From Dictyobacter arantiisoli (GTDB taxonomy: Bacteria > Chloroflexota > Ktedonobacteria > Ktedonobacterales > Ktedonobacteraceae): a stretch of 64,000 nucleotides of DNA. This document shows positions 45,278 to 53,321 of the stretch, piece after piece. The notes under the pieces are model-generated. The model made no database searches. It saw nothing but the letters and a program-made list of their open reading frames with translations, and was not told where the DNA came from. The stretch covers positions 62,001 through 126,000 of the forward strand of contig NZ_BIXY01000001.1 in assembly GCF_008326305.1 (NCBI RefSeq), in the 5' to 3' direction. The position numbers and the translations under genes are program-made. The number at the start of each line of letters is the position of its first letter. Position 1 is the stretch's first letter.

Positions 45278-45583
45278 ATGCGTATTCAGATGCGTACCGA
45301 GGGTGGCTTCGCATATATCCCAGGTTTGTCCAGACCAACCATCCTGGATAGTGCCACGCTTTCTCCTCAAGAGTCTGATGAAATACAGCATCTGGTGAGC
45401 GCGGTCCACTTTTTCGACCTGCCCACGCTCCAAGAGCAAACAGTGCATGGGGGAGATCAGCGCACCTATAAAATCACCATTGAAGACGGCGTAAGAAGCC
45501 ATTCAATCCAGGTCACTGATCCTGTGAAAGATCCACAACTCCAGGCGCTGCTCACCTTCGTCCAACAACACGCATCTATGTAG
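45278..45583 (+). CDS. Emfourin-like inhibitor of M4 proteases
   Basis: The 101-residue protein starts at ATG 45278, 2 bases after the protease stop. It begins MRIQMRTEGGFAYIPGLSRP and has FFDLPTLQ near 49 and YKITIEDGVRSHSIQV near 70, as in emfourin proteins, the protealysin inhibitors encoded next to M4 peptidases. No export signal is seen. The operon likely co-produces protease and inhibitor, which would guard against cytoplasmic activity. The inhibitory role is family knowledge; the pairing in this genome is seen in sequence. Confidence 0.8.
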   Translation: MRIQMRTEGGFAYIPGLSRPTILDSATLSPQESDEIQHLVSAVHFFDLPTLQEQTVHGGDQRTYKITIEDGVRSHSIQVTDPVKDPQLQALLTFVQQHASM

Positions 45584-45590
45584 CCGGGCA

Positions 45591-45856
45591 GACATGAGTC
45601 ACCCCGAACTTTTGTTTCAAAAGTTCGCTACAAGGAGTGCAGAGGGCAAAGCCTTCTGCCGGGGTGTGGGGTGTCCCCACCTACTTCTTTTCCCTTTTTT
45701 GCACGCCGCCTGCGGCGGCGCGAGGGAAAAGAAAAAAGGACAGGGGACACCCCTGTCACCCCGGCAAGGGGCTCGCCGCCCCTTGCAACCCCGCTTGTGG
45801 CGCGGATTAAAGCAGATCGAACTTCTGTTCAAAAAAAATTCGGGATGACTCATGTC
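45591..45856. repeat. MITE-like element with ~37-bp terminal inverted repeats
   Basis: The left end is GACATGAGTCACCCCGAACT... and the right end is its imperfect reverse complement, ...GATGACTCATGTC at 45844-45856, with about 37 matched bases allowing mismatches. Inside are GGGGTGTCCCCA at 45668-45679, a GC-rich GCCGCC hairpin flanked by TTTTCCC and GGGAAAAG arms, and CAGGGGACACCCCTG at 45741. No transposase. The 84-codon frame over it reads through repeats and is unlikely to be a gene. Confidence 0.75.
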
Positions 45857-46012
45857 CCTTTTATACAAGCTCGCCCCAACGACGCACCTGTACACAGGTG
45901 GCTGCTACGGTGGTTCGGTGGCGTCCCGGCAATTCAGAAATAAGGTATAATACATTATATATACATACTACTCGATCAGTGAGCATCCACCGACAGACAA
46001 AAAGGACGATAT

Positions 46013-46909
46013 ATGAGTACAATAACTATTTATAGTGAAATCCAATCTGCCTTGAGTCGTGGAGAGAAAGTTGTCGTTGCAACCGTCACGAAAACGATGG
46101 GGGCCGCCCCCTGTCCTATCGGAAGCAAAGCATTGATCTATCCTGATGGGAAGTTGAGTGGCGGTTTCGCTGGCCCATATACTGATGAAAAAGTAGTTCA
46201 GGCAGCCTTAAAAATACTCCAGACTGGACACGCCGCGACAGCGCATATTCATCTAGACCCCGATCAGGGTGAAGCGGTTGGCAGTTGTGGCGCGACCCTG
46301 GAAATCTTTTATGAGATCTTACGCCCCGAGCCACGTCTGATTATCATTGGGGCTGGTTATGTCGCTCAGGCGCTCACGCGTATCATGACCCACCTCGACT
46401 TCCGTATGATTGTGGTCGATGACCGCCGCGACCTGGCGAATCCCCAATCCTTCGACTCGCAGGTACAAATCACTTTTGGCGACATCCCCCAGACCATCCA
46501 TGAACTGGCCCCTGATGAGGTCTCATGGATCATTATCGCCACCCGTGGGCATAATCTAGATAAAGAAGCGCTCCGCGCTACCCTGGATACCAGCGCGACG
46601 TATATTGGTATGATTGGCAGTCCCGGCAAAGTTAAACGTATTTTCCAGGAACTCCATGCTGAAGGCATTCCACACGAACGACTCGCACAGATCCATGCGC
46701 CCATCGGACTTGATCTAGGAGCTGAGACACCCGACGCGATTGCGCTCAGCATCGCCGCTGAAGTTGTGATGCTACGTAACAACGCCAGCGGCATATCTTT
46801 AAAAAACAAACACCATATCCTGGAATCCGACCAGAACAAGACGATGGCCCCAACCGAAAAGGTAGGATCTCTTCCAGAAACGGCTGATGTACCTCAAGCG
46901 AGATCATGA
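46013..46909 (+). CDS. XdhC/CoxI family protein
   Basis: The 298-residue protein has an N-terminal XdhC_CoxI part (VVVATVTKTMGAAPCPIGSKALIYPDGKLSGGFAG near residues 20-55) and GEAVGSCGATLEIFYE near 87, whose cysteine is conserved in the family. A C-terminal Rossmann part has RLIIIGAGYVAQAL near 105 and WIIIATRGHNLD near 170. XdhC proteins help insert sulfurated molybdenum cofactor into xanthine or carbon-monoxide dehydrogenases (family knowledge). No molybdenum hydroxylase is adjacent. AAAGGACG precedes the ATG. An ABC ATPase with a molybdate-type domain lies 17 kb away, too far to link. Confidence 0.88.
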   Translation: MSTITIYSEIQSALSRGEKVVVATVTKTMGAAPCPIGSKALIYPDGKLSGGFAGPYTDEKVVQAALKILQTGHAATAHIHLDPDQGEAVGSCGATLEIFYEILRPEPRLIIIGAGYVAQALTRIMTHLDFRMIVVDDRRDLANPQSFDSQVQITFGDIPQTIHELAPDEVSWIIIATRGHNLDKEALRATLDTSATYIGMIGSPGKVKRIFQELHAEGIPHERLAQIHAPIGLDLGAETPDAIALSIAAEVVMLRNNASGISLKNKHHILESDQNKTMAPTEKVGSLPETADVPQARS

Positions 46910-46954
46910 TACACAAACAAGGGCTCCCTCTGCCTGACAGAATTTGTCAGAACA

Positions 46955-48481
46955 TCAACGCCTGACGCTGCGTATGTAGCGTACGGTGACAGTGCCAAGG
47001 ACACAGTAGATGATCGCCATGATAAAAAGAATCTGATATCCACGGACGGTCTGACCGCTGCGCGCGAATGTATCCAGGAGGGGTCCACCCAGAACGGGGG
47101 CGACGATCTGGGGGATGGATAATGAAATGTTCCAGACACCCATGTCGCGGGCATAATGCTCATGGGATGGTAAGACGTCGGCAACCAGTGCCCAGTCGAC
47201 ACTTTGGTAGGCTCCATAGCCCAATCCAAATACCGCGCCAGCGATCAGGACAATGGTCAGCGAGTGGAAGAGAACAAAAGTCAGTCCTACGACAGCCATA
47301 AAGCTGCCGGAGAGATAGACCATACGCTTGCGTCCAAAATGATCGGAGAGCCAGCCCACGGCGATAGCACTGACCAGACTGGTGAGCGCGACAACGATGG
47401 TAAAGTTACTTGTTTGCTCTTCTGGATGCGCCACACGCACGACATCGCGCATATAATACTGGAGAAACGTCTGGATGGTATAGATGCCCATCATCATGAA
47501 AAGACGCGTGAACAGGACCCAGGCGAAATCGGGATTGCGCCGGGGATGAAAATCGAACAGGCGCAGGATGCCAACTGCGACAATCAGTTCTAAAATCATC
47601 TGTGTCACATCAGTACTCAGTTGAATACCACCAGGTTTGAGCGCGTTCCAGCCTGTGATCAAGCCCCAGATAATCAGCATTGCCAGTACGGTCCCACCGA
47701 CGGTGAGGAGCAGAGAACGGCTTAGCCAGGATGGATAACGTCTACTTACCGCTGCCTCAACCGTTGTCCCACTATCCTGGCTGTCAGCATGCGGAGGGCG
47801 TTCATGCACCGTGAGAATGGTAATCAGCATGCAGATAAGCAAGACCCCGATAATAATGGCGTAGATCAGCCAGAGGTTGCGCTGATATTCACTCATCGGA
47901 TTCGAGGCATCGACAAACAGGCTGGCCGTGAGGACACCGCCAATGCTCCCTGCAATGGATAAGAAGCCCATAATGCCTGATGTCAGACCGCGTTGCTCAA
48001 CCGGGACGATATCAGGTAAGAGTGCGTGGAAAGGAGCCTGAGCCATATTGCTGGAAAGCTGCACCAGCACATAAGCGCACAGCAACGAAAAGATATCCGG
48101 CGCCACCGCCATCCAGATCAGGGCGAGCATGTTGAGGCTTGTACCGAGAAGGATATACGGGCGGCGGCGTCCCCAGCGCGCCCAGCGACCACGCGTGCGA
48201 TCACTGATCATGCCCCAGAGAGGATTGGTAGCCAGGGCCACGAAGGCTCCAGGCACCAGGATAAAAGCCAGAGTCTCACCCTGATGGAGTTGTCCCACTA
48301 GCTTAAATATCTGACTGGGAAGAATAATCGTGCCAATCGCCGTCCAGTGAAAGTTCAGCGCAAACCAAAAGATACTGATAGCGACAATTTGACCCCAATG
48401 CAATTTAGTCAGTCGCGGTTGTGGTACAGTATGTGTGGACGAAGTATCAGTAGTATCATCCCCATGATCGAGCGTGGTCAT
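46955..48481 (-). CDS. Major facilitator transporter (GPH/SLC45-like)
   Basis: The likely start is ATG 48481 (508 residues), with AGAGAGG 11 bases upstream; the frame up to 48511 lacks a ribosome site. About twelve hydrophobic helices appear, with the A-motif-like loop GMISDRTRGRWARWGRRRPYILLGTS near residue 85 and a second in the C-terminal half (GWLSDHFGRKRMVYLSG). This double 'D-R-T-R-G-R-W-G-R-R-R-P' pattern is typical of SLC45/GPH-type sugar:cation symporters. Substrate probably a glycoside, not readable. It is convergent with xdhC. Confidence 0.85.
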   Translation of the reverse strand: MTTLDHGDDTTDTSSTHTVPQPRLTKLHWGQIVAISIFWFALNFHWTAIGTIILPSQIFKLVGQLHQGETLAFILVPGAFVALATNPLWGMISDRTRGRWARWGRRRPYILLGTSLNMLALIWMAVAPDIFSLLCAYVLVQLSSNMAQAPFHALLPDIVPVEQRGLTSGIMGFLSIAGSIGGVLTASLFVDASNPMSEYQRNLWLIYAIIIGVLLICMLITILTVHERPPHADSQDSGTTVEAAVSRRYPSWLSRSLLLTVGGTVLAMLIIWGLITGWNALKPGGIQLSTDVTQMILELIVAVGILRLFDFHPRRNPDFAWVLFTRLFMMMGIYTIQTFLQYYMRDVVRVAHPEEQTSNFTIVVALTSLVSAIAVGWLSDHFGRKRMVYLSGSFMAVVGLTFVLFHSLTIVLIAGAVFGLGYGAYQSVDWALVADVLPSHEHYARDMGVWNISLSIPQIVAPVLGGPLLDTFARSGQTVRGYQILFIMAIIYCVLGTVTVRYIRSVRR

Positions 48482-48925
48482 TGGCTGGTGGCCTCTCTTC
48501 TCAATACACATTTATCCATAGCACTTATAAGAACGCCCAAAACACTGTTTTCAGCCTATCAAGTACTCCATATACAATCCACTAACAAACCTTATCTTAT
48601 ACACGAGCATACCAGCATCTACTCGTACAAAGAACATCGGTGGTAACCTTTTGTACGCTATATGGGTCTTCTTTATGAGAGCAAGAAAATAGTACAGATA
48701 AAGGTTGCAGGATGCCATGGATGCATTATCACAACAGATTGTCGCCGCTCAGGCAGGAGATTTAACTGCCCGATGACCCTTGCAAGGAGAACCTGAAAGC
48801 CAGAAACGAAGACGAGGTTTCGCGTCTCGGATGAGCTATGGGCAGTGCTGAAGCCGCTGGATTATTCGGATAGGCACTTAACTACTTGCATGTATGGGTA
48901 ATGCATACTATCATACAGGCTAAGC
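48482..48925. other. Gene-free gap with traces of two decayed genes
   Basis: A 19-codon frame at 48719 (MDALSQQIVAAQAGDLTAR) resembles the start of an ECF sigma factor and stops at once. Further on, 48806-48868 encodes FRVSDELWAVLKPL, similar to the N-terminus of IS5-family transposases. Neither continues. No regulatory structure was recognised beyond these. Confidence 0.35.
48806..48868 (+). pseudogene. Remnant of an IS5-like transposase N-terminus
   Basis: The frame translates to TKTRFRVSDELWAVLKPLDY. SDELWAxLxPL is common at the start of IS5-family transposases. A stop lies 12 bases upstream in frame and the similarity ends within about 20 codons, so only a fragment remains. The call is based on a short motif. 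Confidence 0.3.
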
Positions 48926-49954
48926 GTGAAAGAAGTGTTTTTAAACTGGAGTTACAAATTGAATACTCTCCCACTTGCCAATTTGTTGAGCGGTGGCTGG
49001 CTACACATCGGCCCGCCCTATATTTACATTAATATCGATCCGGTCCTGCTCCATCTCGGGCCACTGGCGGTACGCTGGTATGGCTTGATGTATGTCGTTG
49101 CCATCGTCGTAGGATTATGGATCATCAAAGGATACACCGAGCGCAAAGGTATCGATCAGGATATGGTGTATCGAATCGTCTGGTGGTGTATTGCCGCCGG
49201 GTTGATCGGTGGACGCCTTTATTTTGTCCTGCAACAACCTAATCTGGTGGATGGCTATCTCTTACAACCGCAACATATCCTGGCGACCTGGGAAGGAGGC
49301 ATGGCCTTCTATGGTGCGATCTTTCTGGTCATTCCCACACTGGTCTGGCGTGCCAGAGTCGAGCGGATTAATCCTCTTGTGCTGATCGATGCGGGAGTGC
49401 TCTTTGCCGCCGCAGGACAGATCTTTGGACGTATTGGCAATCTGATCAATGGCGACATCATCGGCTATCCCAGCACCCTGCCCTGGTCAACCGTCTATGT
49501 TCATCCCGATAGCTGGGCCTGTCTCAATCCCGCCACCTGTGGTGTGCCCGTCCAGCCTGCCGCTGGCTATGAACTATTGATAAATCTAGTTGTCCTCGGC
49601 ATCATGCTCTATTTAGCGCGTCGTGTCAGACGACCCGGCATTCTCATGCTCGTCTACCTGTTCAGCTATACCATTTCACAATTCCTGATCTTCTTTACGC
49701 GTGCCAACGATGTCGTCAGCTTCTTTGGACTAAACCTTGGCCTCAAGCAGGCACAATATACATCCCTGGTTGTCTTTATCCTGCTGCTCCCACTAACCTA
49801 CTGGGTCATCCGTCGTTCACGTCCCATACCTGTTGGAGAAGTCGCAGCCACCTACGGCATCCCCCAAAAGACGCAACCCATAGTCGCCACTGAGCCTGCG
49901 GAAAATGAAATACCAACACCCACAGAAGATACCCCCAACCAACAAGAAGCTTAA
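48926..49954 (+). CDS. lgt: Prolipoprotein diacylglyceryl transferase
   Basis: Lgt attaches diacylglycerol to lipobox cysteines. The 342-residue protein starts at GTG 48926, has seven membrane helices and family motifs: LAVRWYGLMYVVAIVVGLW near 47, GLIGGRLYFVL near 92, WEGGMAFYGAIFLV near 122 and the Lgt signature GRIGNLINGDIIGYP near 169-183. In the signature the usual glutamate is aspartate (NGD), a mild variation. The C-terminus has an extra 50-residue polar tail. It would process lipoproteins such as the binding protein of the importer. A large stem-loop terminator follows. Confidence 0.94.
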   Translation: MKEVFLNWSYKLNTLPLANLLSGGWLHIGPPYIYINIDPVLLHLGPLAVRWYGLMYVVAIVVGLWIIKGYTERKGIDQDMVYRIVWWCIAAGLIGGRLYFVLQQPNLVDGYLLQPQHILATWEGGMAFYGAIFLVIPTLVWRARVERINPLVLIDAGVLFAAAGQIFGRIGNLINGDIIGYPSTLPWSTVYVHPDSWACLNPATCGVPVQPAAGYELLINLVVLGIMLYLARRVRRPGILMLVYLFSYTISQFLIFFTRANDVVSFFGLNLGLKQAQYTSLVVFILLLPLTYWVIRRSRPIPVGEVAATYGIPQKTQPIVATEPAENEIPTPTEDTPNQQEA

Positions 49955-49963
49955 GCAGGTCTC

Positions 49964-50021
49964 GATCAATTTTGAGGATGGGCGAAGCGCCGTGGCGCTT
50001 CGCCCATCCTCAAAATTGATC
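49964..50021 (+). terminator. Long hairpin terminator after lgt
   Basis: A 28-bp stem beginning GATCAATTTTGAGGATGG at 49964, with a 2-base loop, is followed by ACTTTTCCCTCTT. It lies between the lgt stop and the tRNA promoter. Confidence 0.7.
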
Positions 50022-50032
50022 ACTTTTCCCTC

Positions 50033-50061
50033 TTGACGGGAACGGGACAGTATGCTATTAT
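50033..50061 (+). promoter_or_regulatory. Promoter of tRNA-Lys
   Basis: TTGACG at 50033-50038 and TATTAT at 50056-50061 with a 17-base spacer lie 23 bases upstream of the mature tRNA. This is an almost consensus housekeeping promoter. Confidence 0.75.
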
Positions 50062-50083
50062 CATTTTGCCGAACGAAAGGCGC

Positions 50084-50155
50084 GGGTGACTAGCTCAATG
50101 GTAGAGCAAGCGACTCTTAATCGCTAGGTTCAGGGTTCGAGTCCCTGGTCACCCA
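50084..50155 (+). tRNA. tRNA-Lys (anticodon CTT)
   Basis: The acceptor arm pairs GGGTGAC (50084-50090) with GTCACCC (50148-50154). The D arm has AGCTCAATGGTAGAGC, the anticodon loop CTCTTAA gives anticodon CTT (codon AAG) and the T arm is CAGGGTTCGAGTCCCTG. Discriminator A; CCA is not encoded. A promoter precedes it and a terminator follows, so it is its own unit. Confidence 0.97.
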
Positions 50156-50162
50156 TTCTCTA

Positions 50163-50196
50163 AAGTCCACTTCTGATTGTGAAGTGGACTTTTTTT
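50163..50196 (+). terminator. Rho-independent terminator after tRNA-Lys
   Basis: AAGTCCACTTC at 50163 pairs with GAAGTGGACTT at 50181, loop 7 bases, followed by T7. It starts 8 bases past the mature tRNA end. Confidence 0.92.
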
Positions 50197-50304
50197 GTAT
50201 GCCCCTCCCTTCTTTCTCATTACCTTGACTTCTATGGTCATAAACCATAATATATAAATATAGTTTTATGTATTGTTCGTAGCTATCCAGAAATAAGGAT
50301 ATTC

Positions 50305-50649
50305 ATGGAAGACTGGCGCGACCTTAAACGAATGATGAAAGCGTTATCCGGAATCGCTCGCTTAACCATCATCTATCATCTGGCACGTAACCACGAAGTT
50401 ACGGTGATGGATATTACTACGCTATTGAATATCAGTCAGCCCCTCGTCTCATGGCATTTGCGCAAATTGCGACGAGCGGGATTGATACAAACACGACGAG
50501 CCGGTCGGCAGGTCTATTGTTCCCTCAATCAGCAGCGTTTCCGACTCTGTATCCAGCGTCTCGAAAGTCTGATCGATCCCAGCTTCCTGGCAGAACCGCT
50601 CCTGACGGGCCCGGCTCTCATTGAGGCTGATATGGGATCGGAAGACTGA
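50305..50649 (+). CDS. ArsR-type winged-helix regulator
   Basis: The 114-residue protein consists mainly of a winged helix: KALSGIARLTIIYHLARN near 12, VMDITTLLNISQPLVSWHLRKLRRAGLIQTRRAGRQVYCSL near 35-75, with the recognition helix in SQPLVSWHLRKL. No CxC or CxxC metal-binding cysteine pattern typical of ArsR/SmtB metal sensors is visible, so the signal is unknown. The target may be in the following gap or the PHP gene. Confidence 0.85.
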   Translation: MEDWRDLKRMMKALSGIARLTIIYHLARNHEVTVMDITTLLNISQPLVSWHLRKLRRAGLIQTRRAGRQVYCSLNQQRFRLCIQRLESLIDPSFLAEPLLTGPALIEADMGSED

Positions 50650-51050
50650 ACCTGACACGTACCAGCCATCATGGATACAGCTCGTAGTGGCAAAGCTTTT
50701 TTCCCTCGCCCGTATGCAATCAAAGCAGTGGAGCACGACCGGTAACTCACTAACAGCCATCCTCGGGGACAGGCAGTAAGCGTGAGTGAGAGGGTTAGTG
50801 GGCAGGCGTCGAGAGTAAATAAAAGCTTAACACAATTAGTAAAAAATATTACAAATCTTTAATTCAAACGCTTAATGTACCTGTGGTAGTGTATAGATGA
50901 AACCAGATTTCTGGGGGCTGGATAGCTAATGACTCCGGAATGGATGTCAAGGGAAGCGGTTGTGTAGACGAGTGGAGCTTGCCAGAACAGGAAAGCAGCA
51001 AGCGTATGTCTATGTACTCAGCCATATACAGGCAGCAGCAAAGGAATAAA

Positions 51051-51875
51051 ATGATCACAAGCACACCCAAGCCAGGACAAACAGATCTTGAGAAAGTAAT
51101 TTCTGGAACCGAGAGATTGGGAAAATGGAGCCGTATGACGATTGAAGAGGCACAGAACGCTGGCAAATATGGCAAGGCCGACTTGCATATGCACAGTACC
51201 TATAGCGATGGCTGTGCCACCATTGAAGAAATTCTCTCCCATGTACAGAATAATACTGACTTGAATGTTATTGCGCTCACTGACCATGATGTTATCGAAG
51301 GATCGCTGCGTGCCCGTGATCTCTGGTCCAAAGGCTCTTATCGCTTTGATTTCGTCGTTGGAGAAGAGATAACCACCACTGAAGGCCATCTGCTTGGCTT
51401 GTTTATCGAAAAACAGATTCCTCGTGGTTTAAGCATGGAGCGGAGCATTGACTTAATCCATGAACAAGGAGGGTTAGCAGTCGTGGCACATCCCTTACAT
51501 CGCTTCTTCCGCCATAGCTGTCAGCGCGCCGTCATGGATCGCATCCACGCCTCCTCTGATGTCTGGTTGGATGGTATCGAGACCTGGAACGCCAGCTTCT
51601 GTGGTATCTACGCCAATTATATCGCAATGGGCACCAATCGAGACATCTACCATCTCCCAGAACTGGGAAATAGCGATGCCCACATGCTGAGTGCCATTGG
51701 CAGTGGCAGAACCTGGTTTGAGGGTCAAACCGCCCAGGATATTCGCACCACCATCGAAAAGGGAACCAGCGCTCCCGGTGGCAAAATGTGGAACATGCAA
51801 TCCTACTATCACTGGGCTCGCTATTTACTGAATAAAGAACAGCGTGCCGCACGCCAACCAGCTGCCATTGCCTGA
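51051..51875 (+). CDS. PHP-domain metal-dependent phosphoesterase
   Basis: ATG 51051 (274 residues) has AAGGA 5 bases before it; the earlier in-frame ATGs at 50940 and 51006 lack support. PHP motifs are KADLHMHSTYSDGCATIEEIL near 43, IALTDHDVIEG near 75, VVGEEITTTEGHLLGLF near 103, GGLAVVAHPLHRFF near 143 and GNSDAHMLSAIG near 206, together supplying the histidine and aspartate metal ligands. Such stand-alone PHP proteins hydrolyse phosphoesters, e.g. nucleotide 3'-phosphates or histidinol phosphate in relatives. Histidinol phosphatase is possible but no his operon is nearby. Confidence 0.88.
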   Translation: MITSTPKPGQTDLEKVISGTERLGKWSRMTIEEAQNAGKYGKADLHMHSTYSDGCATIEEILSHVQNNTDLNVIALTDHDVIEGSLRARDLWSKGSYRFDFVVGEEITTTEGHLLGLFIEKQIPRGLSMERSIDLIHEQGGLAVVAHPLHRFFRHSCQRAVMDRIHASSDVWLDGIETWNASFCGIYANYIAMGTNRDIYHLPELGNSDAHMLSAIGSGRTWFEGQTAQDIRTTIEKGTSAPGGKMWNMQSYYHWARYLLNKEQRAARQPAAIA

Positions 51876-53321
51876 CATCGACATCACAATCTCGACACAG
51901 CGAGAATATACGCGGCGGGATAATAGCACGATCATCAACCTTAAGCAGGGTTGTTCAGAGCAGCAATCCTGCTTAAAAATCCTCAAATAGGCATTTCGCC
52001 TATCAAATATTCTGGATGGCACGAGCGAAAAGTAAATGTCCATTATGAAGGGCTTGAATGGCTCGAGAGCGGCACTGAATGGCCTTGAAAATCGGGCACA
52101 TCTCCTCCAGAATACATAATTATTGCTGAGCATGGCAAATCTATAGCGACAAACTACTAGTCCCATCGAGCCTTAGTGTGGTACAATAGGAGTAGTTTAG
52201 CAAACCGATAGAGCAATGAACCTGGCGATCTATCAAATAGTTGATCTCGCAATGGACAACTACATACAAATGGATCGGGGTTACGCCGCGATGGGTCATC
52301 CTGACCAGCATAGATCAGGGCAACAGATTCATCTGGATATCACTCCTGGCATATTCATAGGTATCAGGTTCTCGTCCGGACTGATGTTTTTCTGTTCTGG
52401 CCGACAACATGAAGAGACTTATGCCTGGGAGGACTGTTTGTATGGTTTGTGAGCGTTTTTGACACGTTTGAAGGAGCGATGGCCTGCGTCCCTGATGCCG
52501 CCACAATCTCTGGCCGCATTTCCCAACTCGACGCTTGATCGTTACTCAAAGAGCAGTATCCGTCTGGTTTGTGTTTTTATACGTTGCAGCATCCAGGCCT
52601 TTAAAGATTCACTTTGGCCTGCTCCGTATAAACAAACTGGGGTAATGGTATCCATCTACTTAGCAGTATTGGCTCACTCACTTGAGGTCAGCTATGCCGT
52701 AGCTCGCACTGAACAATCAGGTAGTGAGTGCGGGGCTAAAAATGGGATTGCCGGCTCGCCCGAAACGTGCCTACTTACTGGCTATGAGACTCTTATCCCG
52801 TCCCAGGTGTCTGGACATTCGCCATGCCAACGGCCAATTCACACTTTGAATGCCGTGGACGCATGATTGTTCTGTGGTGTCATAATTGTCAGCCGCAAGA
52901 ACGAAGAACCAGAGAGTGTGTCAACAACAGAATACCAGGATGAATAACCGCCATATGCCAGCAGTGTTTACGTCGCTTGAAGCAATTGCTTCCGACGTTC
53001 ATTTTGTGACCACTGGCCTTCTGCCATTCACTGGTGGTGTACAACAAGATTCAGACAGCAATGGCATTGACAAAGGCAAGCCCAGACCGGGATTGTGTAG
53101 CTGAGCGCAGAGTGAAAAGACAGCCGAAGATAATGATGGGGCGGAATTGTGACAATTCGCCAGAACAAGATCTCTTGTAAAACCCGCCCATGAGAAATGT
53201 GCATCGGCAGTAAGTTGGTTAAGGTTTGAAAACACATATTCGCCCAACTGTCTTCAGTCAATTGAATTCGATCAGAGTGACCTGCGCCCCCGGTTTGTAG
53301 CGACTGAGACTGGAGATCTTA
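51876..53321. other. 1.4-kb stretch without a convincing gene
   Basis: Only short frames exist on both strands, many interrupted, which suggests decay of older genes. A frame at 52216-52452 and others between 52459 and 53104 do not resemble families I know and have no good ribosome sites. No long inverted repeats, tRNAs or CRISPR-type repeats were seen. The last ~20 bases provide the GGAG site of the next gene. Confidence 0.5.

Noticed and set aside
45594-45848. 84-codon frame (and an antisense 92-codon frame) across the MITE-like element
   Set aside because: The frame follows inverted and GC-rich repeats, has no ribosome site and gives a biased composition; the DNA is better explained as a repeat.
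48750-48846. Possible riboswitch with CTGCCC and GGGCAG closing helix
   Set aside because: The interior does not match any riboswitch class I know, and the same bases encode a transposase-like peptide.
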